Assembly (NCBI GenBank): GCA_017522515.1
Contig: JAFWZH010000082.1
Coordinates: forward strand, 1-11,120
DNA: 11,120 nucleotides
DNA from: Clostridia bacterium
GTDB lineage: Bacteria; Bacillota_A; Clostridia; UBA1212; UBA1255
Reading direction: 5' to 3'
Below, piece after piece: positions 6,287-11,120 of the stretch. How positions within the stretch are numbered: position 1 is the stretch's first letter; each line of letters opens with the position of its first letter. The notes under the pieces are model-generated. The model was not told the origin of the DNA, made no database searches, and worked only from the letters and a program-made list of their open reading frames with translations. A program made the translations under genes and the position numbers.

Positions 6287-6291
6287 GCTGA

Positions 6292-7833
6292 ATGGCAGAA
6301 GTTATAAGAATAGAACCTTGTGGTTATCAAAATGGAATACGAAAGCTACGTACATGTGCATACTGCAGAGTATCTTCTGACTCTGCAGATCAGCTCAACT
6401 CTTATTCGAAGCAAGTTTCGTATTATACAAAGTCGATTAAAGCAAACAATGATTATGATTTTGTAGATGTATTTGCTGATAAAGGAATTACAGGTACAAG
6501 AGCTGACCAAAGAGTGGAGTTTCAAAGAATGATAAAGCTCTGTGAGCAAGGTAAAATAGATCTCATAATCACAAAATCGATTTCAAGATTTGCAAGAAAT
6601 GTTCCTGAGTGCCTCGATTATGTGAGAAAACTCAAAAGATTAGGCGTTGGAGTGATCTTCGAAAAAGAATCAATTAATACGTTGAGACTTGGGGATGAAT
6701 TGATGCTTAGTACTTTTAGTGCTATTGCTCAGGAAGAATCTCTTGCAATATCTCAAAGATTGCGACATGCAAATCTTGAAAGAATGAAAAGAGGAGAATA
6801 TGTTGCAGGTACAAGTCCTTTTGGTTATCGAATGGTAAATAAGGAGCTTCAAATATATGAACCTGAAGCAGAAATAGTAAGAGACATTTTTAGGGCATAT
6901 TTATCCGGTGCGTCAATCAACGAGCTTGCAAGAGATATGACCAATAAAAATGTTGAAAAGAGAAATGTGTCAGATTGGAACTACGTAACTGTACATTATA
7001 TTTTAACCAATGAAAAATACATAGGAAACACGATGTTTCAGAAAACGTATACAACAGAAACTCTTCCTTTTATAAAAAGAATAAACAAAGGTCACAAAGA
7101 TAAATATTATGCTGAAGGTACTCACGATGCAATAATAGATAGAGAAACCTTTGAAAGAGTACAGAAATTACTTAAAGAAAGATCTAATCAATATGGATTT
7201 TCAAATCCAAACAAATCGTATCCATTAACAAAAAAACTTCGTTGCCAAATATGTGGAGCAAATTTTGTGAGAAGAACCAATAAAGGAAATACGATATGGT
7301 CATGCAGCAATCATGAAAAAGGGAAAGAAAAATGTGCTGCAAAGCGGTTTAGAGAAGAAGATATATATAATTCATTTATTAGAATGTTTAATAAAATATT
7401 TTCCTATAACAGGTCAATTTTAAAAGGCACGTTAAAACAACTTGAATATATAATTGATAATAAAAAAAGAAATAATTCGATTATTAAAGAACAAAATAAA
7501 AGCTTGATTGAATTATTAGATAAAAAAATGATGTTAGAACAGTTAAGAAACAAGGGCTACGTTAAAGATGAAATGTATTATGCACAAATTAAAGCAATAG
7601 AAAACAGCATAAAAGCATGTAAGGCAGAAAAGGTACAGATGCTGGAAACGCAGATGGAAGAAACGTATCATTATGTAAGAAAACTCACTGAAACAGTTTT
7701 GATGTATGGAAAGAAAATGGAGAGCTTTGATAGTGAAATATATGACAAAATCGTAAAACAAGCAAATGTTAGTCCTGAAGGAACAATAGAATTTGAATTG
7801 ATAGGCGGTATGAAGTTTAAGGAAAGGATATAA
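6292..7833 (+). CDS. Large serine recombinase 1 (catalytically complete)
   Basis: This is a 513-residue protein. The resolvase catalytic domain spans about residues 18-165: AYCRVSSD at 23-30 places the nucleophilic Ser at 28, followed by DKGITGTR (63-70), the helix with KSISRFARN (95-103) and an AIAQEES segment (144-150). The recombinase DNA-binding domain runs from about 174 (SPFGYRM) to 300. A zinc ribbon with C318, C321, C338 and C348 follows, then a long coiled-coil region (about 375-475) and a short C-terminal beta segment ending in EFELIGGMKF. Such proteins cut and join attachment sites through a Ser-DNA link to integrate or excise elements. It is the first of three consecutive recombinase-family genes and is separated from the second by only five bases, so the three are probably made together. 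Confidence 0.95.
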   Translation: MAEVIRIEPCGYQNGIRKLRTCAYCRVSSDSADQLNSYSKQVSYYTKSIKANNDYDFVDVFADKGITGTRADQRVEFQRMIKLCEQGKIDLIITKSISRFARNVPECLDYVRKLKRLGVGVIFEKESINTLRLGDELMLSTFSAIAQEESLAISQRLRHANLERMKRGEYVAGTSPFGYRMVNKELQIYEPEAEIVRDIFRAYLSGASINELARDMTNKNVEKRNVSDWNYVTVHYILTNEKYIGNTMFQKTYTTETLPFIKRINKGHKDKYYAEGTHDAIIDRETFERVQKLLKERSNQYGFSNPNKSYPLTKKLRCQICGANFVRRTNKGNTIWSCSNHEKGKEKCAAKRFREEDIYNSFIRMFNKIFSYNRSILKGTLKQLEYIIDNKKRNNSIIKEQNKSLIELLDKKMMLEQLRNKGYVKDEMYYAQIKAIENSIKACKAEKVQMLETQMEETYHYVRKLTETVLMYGKKMESFDSEIYDKIVKQANVSPEGTIEFELIGGMKFKERI

Positions 7834-7838
7834 TTAAT

Positions 7839-8690
7839 ATGAAGAAAAAGAGATCTATACCATACGGATATACGATGAAAAACGGTAAACTCATAATAGA
7901 TGATGACGAGGCTGAGGTCATCAAAAGGATTTTTGATGAATACAGAAGTGGAATGTCAATGTACGAAATGGCAATGGAGTTAGTACGAGAAACTATTCCT
8001 TACTGTGAGAAAAAGGTTTCATGGAATAAAAATGTAATAGCAAGAATTATTGCCAATGAAAAATATGCAGGAGCAGAAGGATATATACCTATAATAGGAA
8101 TAACAGAATTTAGAGAAGCTCAAGCCTGTAAAAATGAAAGGACAAAAAAGCAACTAATAAAAAGTGATAGCGATATTGGCATGATAAGAGCAAAAATGAT
8201 ATGTAGTGAATGTGAATCACGAATGAAACGGATTTATGAACCGAGAAATAAAGAATCTACAAAATGGTGCTGTTGTAATGATAATTGCAGAAGTGTAGTA
8301 AAAATAGATGACAGTTTACTTATGGTTCGAATTCAAGAAAAAATGAATTTGCTAATAGATAATCCAGAAATAATTACAAGTGATGAAACGTATGAAAAAA
8401 ACTTAAATGACACACTTGATAATGACGAAAAAGAAATAAAACGGTTATGTGAAACAAATAATTATACTGACAAATACTTAATAACAGAAATAATAAGTAT
8501 GGCAGAAAAAAGATATGATTCTTATGGAGCGTCAGATACAGAAGTGACGATAGCGCTTAGACATGCTTATGAAAAGGCAACGCCTACGGAAACCTTTAAT
8601 GCGGAATTGTTTTTACAAACCGTAAGACTGGTACTAATGGATAAAGATGGAAATATAACGATATGCTTAAATAATAATATTGAAGTATAG
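7839..8690 (+). CDS. Serine recombinase-family protein lacking the catalytic domain
   Basis: This 283-residue protein opens directly at the recombinase domain: residues 8-20 (PYGYTMKNGKLII) align with residue 176 onward of recombinase 1 and about 188 onward of recombinase 3, including the shared EAEVIKRIFDEYRSG and NEKYAG signatures. A zinc-ribbon region (C122, C125, C144-146, C150) and a helical tail follow. The C-terminal segment VRLVLMDKDGNITICLNNN resembles the ends of its two neighbours. The whole resolvase domain with its active Ser is absent. There is no sign of a broken upstream part: the preceding gene stops five bases earlier, and AAAGGA at 7823-7828 serves the ATG. It therefore looks like an intended DNA-binding partner, perhaps a directionality or complex-forming subunit, rather than a decayed recombinase. 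Its role is inferred. Confidence 0.85.
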   Translation: MKKKRSIPYGYTMKNGKLIIDDDEAEVIKRIFDEYRSGMSMYEMAMELVRETIPYCEKKVSWNKNVIARIIANEKYAGAEGYIPIIGITEFREAQACKNERTKKQLIKSDSDIGMIRAKMICSECESRMKRIYEPRNKESTKWCCCNDNCRSVVKIDDSLLMVRIQEKMNLLIDNPEIITSDETYEKNLNDTLDNDEKEIKRLCETNNYTDKYLITEIISMAEKRYDSYGASDTEVTIALRHAYEKATPTETFNAELFLQTVRLVLMDKDGNITICLNNNIEV

Positions 8691-8701
8691 AGGTGAAATA
8701 A

Positions 8702-10339
8702 ATGGAAGTAACTTTAATACCAAAGAAAACGATAGTTGAGATTAAACCCACTGCTGATATAACAATAAACAGACAAAAGTATGAGCAGTTGAGAGTTGCT
8801 GCTTATTGTAGAGTATCAACAAACTCCGAAGAACAGCTTACAAGCTACACAATGCAAAAGAAAGTTTATACAGAACTGATTCAAGAAAAAAAAGAATGGT
8901 GTTTAGCCGGAATTTATGCAGACGAAGGAATTTCTGGAACTCGCGCAGAAAAAAGAGAAGAATTCCAAAGAATGATAAATGATTGTTATAAGGGAAAGAT
9001 TGACTATATCATTACAAAATCTGTATCAAGATTTGCAAGAAATACTGCAGATTGCATAGATTATGTGAGAAGTTTAAAAAGAATAGGTATTGGAGTTATT
9101 TTCGAGGAGCAAAATTGCGACACACTAAAATGTGATAGCGAGCTGTTGCTAACAATACACGCAGGTTTTGCTCAAGCGGAAAGTGAGAGTATAAGCAAAA
9201 ATGTGACATGGGGAAAAAGAAAAAGCTTTGAACAAGGCAAAGTGACATTTTACTATAAAACTTTACTTGGATACAAAAAGGGAACAGACGGTAATCCTGA
9301 AATAATTCCAGAAGAAGCGGAAATTATAAGAAATATTTTTGATATGTACTTATCTGGCATGACAATAAGAGCTATTGCACAGCAGATGAAAACAGAAAAT
9401 GTATGTTCTAAAACAGGAAAAAGCAGTTGGTCAGCCTCAATGATACAAAACATTCTTAAAAATGAAAAGTATTGTGGGGATGCCATATTACAAAAAACAG
9501 TAACTATAGATCCGATTTCGAAAGTGATCAAAAAGAATACAGGCGAAGCACCAATGTATTATGTGAAGAATAATCATGCTGCAATAATAGAGCGTTCCGT
9601 TTTTAACAAGGTACAAGAGGAACTGGCCAGAAGAACAAATCTAAAGCCAATAGATGAAAAAAATAGTATAAGTGGTAGAGGAAAATATAGCAAATATGCG
9701 CTTACCGAAGTTTTACGATGCAAAGAGTGCGGAACGCCATATCAACGGACAACATGGTCAAGAAACGGAAAAAAGAAAGTGGTGTGGCGATGTAAAAATA
9801 GACTTGGAAATGGTACGAAGTTCTGTAAGCAAAGTCCTACCATAGAGGAAAGCCTTTTACACGATGTTATAGTGCGAGCAATTAATTCTTTTAACGAAGA
9901 AGAAAGAGAATATTTTAAGCAAGTGATTAGTTCATCGATAACAACGGCAATCGGCACAAGCGAAATACGAAATGAAGAAAATATAATAAAAAGTCAGATA
10001 GCACAGCTTGAAAAAGAAATGATGGATGAGATAGAAAGAAGTGTTTCCGGTGGATATGGGATAGAAGAATCAGAAGAAAAATTCAAAAGAATATCAGAGG
10101 AAATAACAGAGCTTACCAGTAGATTGGAAGCAATAGAAGAACAGATAAGAAAATGCAATAAGCAGTGCGTCAGAGAAGATGAATTAAATAATAATCTAAA
10201 TGATTTTTCAGAATGTGCAGAGGTATATAACGACAGCATAATAAGGAAAATGATTGAGTGCATATGGGTAAGAGATGATAATAAAATAGAAGTGGTTTTC
10301 GCTGGAGGGTATACTGTAGAAGAAAGAATTGCGGATTAA
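8702..10339 (+). CDS. Large serine recombinase 3 (catalytically complete)
   Basis: This is a 545-residue protein. AGAGGTGA at 8689-8696 overlaps the previous stop codon and lies five bases before the ATG. An N-terminal extension of about 30 residues precedes the catalytic domain. AAYCRVST at 33-40 places the nucleophile at Ser39; DEGISGTR is at 74-81 and KSVSRFARN at 106-114. The recombinase domain is at about 186-310, with NEKYCGD at 254-260. The zinc ribbon uses C340, C343, C364 and C375. A long coiled coil covers about 425-490, and the C-terminus (VVFAGGYTVEE) resembles the other two family members. The role is DNA integration or excision at attachment sites. Compared with recombinase 1, it conserves the same catalytic signatures but is clearly divergent, so the two may act as different subunits or on different sites. 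Confidence 0.95.
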   Translation: MEVTLIPKKTIVEIKPTADITINRQKYEQLRVAAYCRVSTNSEEQLTSYTMQKKVYTELIQEKKEWCLAGIYADEGISGTRAEKREEFQRMINDCYKGKIDYIITKSVSRFARNTADCIDYVRSLKRIGIGVIFEEQNCDTLKCDSELLLTIHAGFAQAESESISKNVTWGKRKSFEQGKVTFYYKTLLGYKKGTDGNPEIIPEEAEIIRNIFDMYLSGMTIRAIAQQMKTENVCSKTGKSSWSASMIQNILKNEKYCGDAILQKTVTIDPISKVIKKNTGEAPMYYVKNNHAAIIERSVFNKVQEELARRTNLKPIDEKNSISGRGKYSKYALTEVLRCKECGTPYQRTTWSRNGKKKVVWRCKNRLGNGTKFCKQSPTIEESLLHDVIVRAINSFNEEEREYFKQVISSSITTAIGTSEIRNEENIIKSQIAQLEKEMMDEIERSVSGGYGIEESEEKFKRISEEITELTSRLEAIEEQIRKCNKQCVREDELNNNLNDFSECAEVYNDSIIRKMIECIWVRDDNKIEVVFAGGYTVEERIAD

Positions 10340-10411
10340 ATGGAATCTGTGTAATAAACAATTCTATATTTTGATAGTGTATCTAAATTTTCCAAATTGC
10401 CAGAAACGAAT

Positions 10412-10453
10412 AATCCGAACTTATTAACGATAGGTGAAGCATTCGGATTTTTT
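10412..10453 (+). terminator. Intrinsic terminator after the recombinase operon
   Basis: AATCCGAA at 10412-10419 pairs exactly with TTCGGATT at 10442-10449, followed by a T run through 10453. The loop is 22 bases and the stem only eight pairs, so it may be of moderate strength. It lies 73 bases after the last recombinase stop codon and marks the likely end of the operon. The rest of 10340-10586 holds no gene that I can support, only a five-pair hairpin (GGTAG/CTACC, 10501-10514). Confidence 0.65.
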
Positions 10454-10586
10454 GTTTATTTCTGATGTGCTCTTCCGACGCTAAATGAACAATAATTTTC
10501 GGTAGCGGACTACCAAAAAAATCAATATTGTGTAAGCGTTGTTAACATCTTTATGGTACTGTTGGCGCTATATATTCAGTGATATA

Positions 10587-10614
10587 TTGACACTCCATAC
10601 TTTTGTGTTATAAT
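10587..10614 (+). promoter_or_regulatory. Near-consensus sigma-A-type promoter
   Basis: TTGACA at 10587-10592 and TATAAT at 10609-10614 are both perfect consensus boxes, 16 bases apart. A TG one base upstream of the -10 box (10606-10607) makes it an extended -10 promoter. It is the clearest promoter in the window. A transcript starting near 10621 would cross a degraded coding remnant and end at the terminator at 10956-10986, roughly 365 bases later. It also points away from the recombinases, towards the element edge or beyond it. Confidence 0.75.
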
Positions 10615-10674
10615 ATGATAACGGTAGTAAACAGTCTGCGGCTAATGCCTACTGGGTGCTGTCTTGAAAGTTAA

Positions 10675-10861
10675 TTCACAAAAGAAGAAATTAAATCTTT
10701 TCAAAATCGATTGAGAGTGGCTATTGATGATTCTGACAAATTGCTGTTTCATCACACACTTTTAGATACGAAATGTAAAGCGTTTTCATGAAAGAATGTA
10801 TATTGTTGCTCAGGCTCAAAACGCGGAGTTTGATGGAAGGACGATTTGTTTTTTTGATTAG
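10675..10861 (+). pseudogene. Frameshifted remnant of an unrecognised gene
   Basis: Frame 1 is open from 10675 to a TGA at 10789-10791 and encodes FTKEEIKSFQNRLRV and further protein-like sequence, with no start codon and a TAA directly in front (10672-10674). Frame 2 continues the protein-like character across about 10766-10858 (FHERMYIVAQAQNAEFDGRT), ending at TAG 10859-10861. The simplest reading is one short gene disrupted by a frameshift and missing its 5' end. I do not recognise the family. It could instead be chance coding potential within a non-coding transcript. Confidence 0.4.
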
Positions 10862-10885
10862 AAATTGAGATAATTATTATGCTAT

Positions 10886-10919
10886 TTTAATTAATTTAAT
10901 GTATTAAAAATTAATTAAA
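10886..10919. repeat. AT-only 12-base inverted repeat
   Basis: TTTAATTAATTT at 10886-10897 is exactly repeated in inverted form as AAATTAATTAAA at 10908-10919, with a ten-base spacer. Every base in the arms is A or T. In such AT-rich DNA this can arise by chance, but a perfect 12-pair palindrome could also serve as a weak bidirectional terminator or a protein-binding or attachment site. Confidence 0.5.
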
Positions 10920-10955
10920 TACTTGCATGCTGCATCTAAATTGACCATAATTGAC

Positions 10956-10986
10956 AAAAGCATCTGCTATCGCAGGTGCTTTTTTT
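10956..10986 (+). terminator. Strong intrinsic terminator
   Basis: AAAAGCATCTGC at 10956-10967 pairs with GCAGGTGCTTTT at 10972-10983, giving twelve pairs with one G-U around a TATC loop, and the T run extends from 10980 to 10986. It is the most stable terminator in the window. It would end transcripts from the promoter at 10587-10614 and insulates the open frame at the right edge. Confidence 0.85.
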
Positions 10987-11033
10987 ATATTAAATTTCTA
11001 TATCTGAAAATTCTAAATAAATAAAACTAATAA

Positions 11034-11120
11034 ATAGTGGTCGAAGAAAAAGTATTTGCTGATTCGATTAAGAAGTGTTACACTTATGACAGTGTTGGAA
11101 GAGTGATTGAAACGGTAGTC
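11034..11120 (+). CDS. Partial open frame with an RHS-type repeat motif
   Basis: The frame is open from 11034 (after TAA 11031-11033) to the window edge, with a GTG at 11037. The residues include CYTYDSVGRVIETVV, which fits the YD/RHS repeat pattern (YxYDxxGRV) found in large secreted or toxin-delivering RHS and wall-associated proteins. There is no ribosome binding site before the GTG and no signal sequence, so this is unlikely to be a natural start. It looks like the interior or tail of an RHS gene whose 5' part has been lost or displaced, possibly by insertion of the element. Only 28 or 29 residues are visible, so the call is tentative. Confidence 0.45.
   Translation, partial: MVVEEKVFADSIKKCYTYDSVGRVIETVV

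Larger units (their letters stand above)
1..10460. mobile_element. Right-hand portion of an integrative element (boundaries not resolved)
   Basis: Seen: consecutive same-strand genes for an ImmA-like peptidase, Y-family polymerase, YolD-like protein, sigma-like regulator, DinG-type helicase, a small protein and three serine recombinase-family proteins, followed by a terminator. Known: large serine recombinases normally lie at one end of the element they move, and ImmA-type peptidases control induction of elements such as ICEBs1. Inference: the element runs in from the left and ends to the right of the third recombinase. The right limit given is only the end of the last terminator. The true attachment site could lie anywhere from about 10340 to 11030. 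No conjugation or relaxase gene is visible, so self-transfer cannot be judged. Confidence 0.7.

Noticed and set aside
6184..6291. Possible promoter (TTGTAA ... TTTAAT) before the first recombinase
   Set aside because: The spacing between the boxes is only 12 bases and the match is weak; AT-rich spacer sequence gives such hits readily.
10620..11119. Nine-base direct repeat AACGGTAGT at 10620-10628 and 11111-11119 as possible attachment sites
   Set aside because: A nine-base match within several hundred bases is expected by chance, and nothing else links the two positions.

Overview
The window looks like the right-hand part of an integrative mobile element from a low-GC Firmicute, most likely a gut-type member of the Clostridia. 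The basis is strong AT richness, AGA/ATA-heavy codon use, GGAGG-type ribosome binding sites, and a gene set I associate with clostridial integrative elements. This is recognition from memory, not a database match. All convincing genes read left to right.

Positions 1-2387 form a tight block. It holds an ImmA/IrrE-type metallopeptidase cut by the window edge, a small zinc-ribbon protein, a UmuC/DinB-like Y-family DNA polymerase with a visible clamp-binding motif, and a YolD-like protein. Overlaps or short gaps suggest one operon. The set suggests a damage-responsive switch coupled to translesion synthesis.

Positions 2388-2701 carry no ordinary gene but are dense in RNA structure. A possible 13-residue leader peptide lies across the 5' arm of a terminator-like stem. 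A second terminator follows, and a long hairpin covers the ribosome binding site of the next gene, which encodes a sigma-70 region 4-like protein (2702-3259). This looks like a multi-step gate on that regulator.

Positions 3260-3758 are a second, roughly 500-base non-coding stretch. It opens with a sequence resembling the boxA region of Firmicute rRNA operons and continues with several GAAA-capped hairpins and a long stem just before a DinG/XPD-type helicase (3759-6044). A 53-residue protein overlaps the helicase end.

Positions 6292-10339 hold three tandem large serine recombinase-family genes. The first and third are full length. The middle one starts at the recombinase domain and lacks the catalytic resolvase domain. 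A terminator follows at 10412-10453.

Positions 10454-11120 look like the element end and/or flanking DNA. They contain a near-consensus promoter, a frameshifted gene remnant, an AT-only palindrome, a strong terminator and, at the edge, a short open frame with an RHS-type repeat motif. The exact element boundary and attachment sites cannot be placed from this sequence alone.
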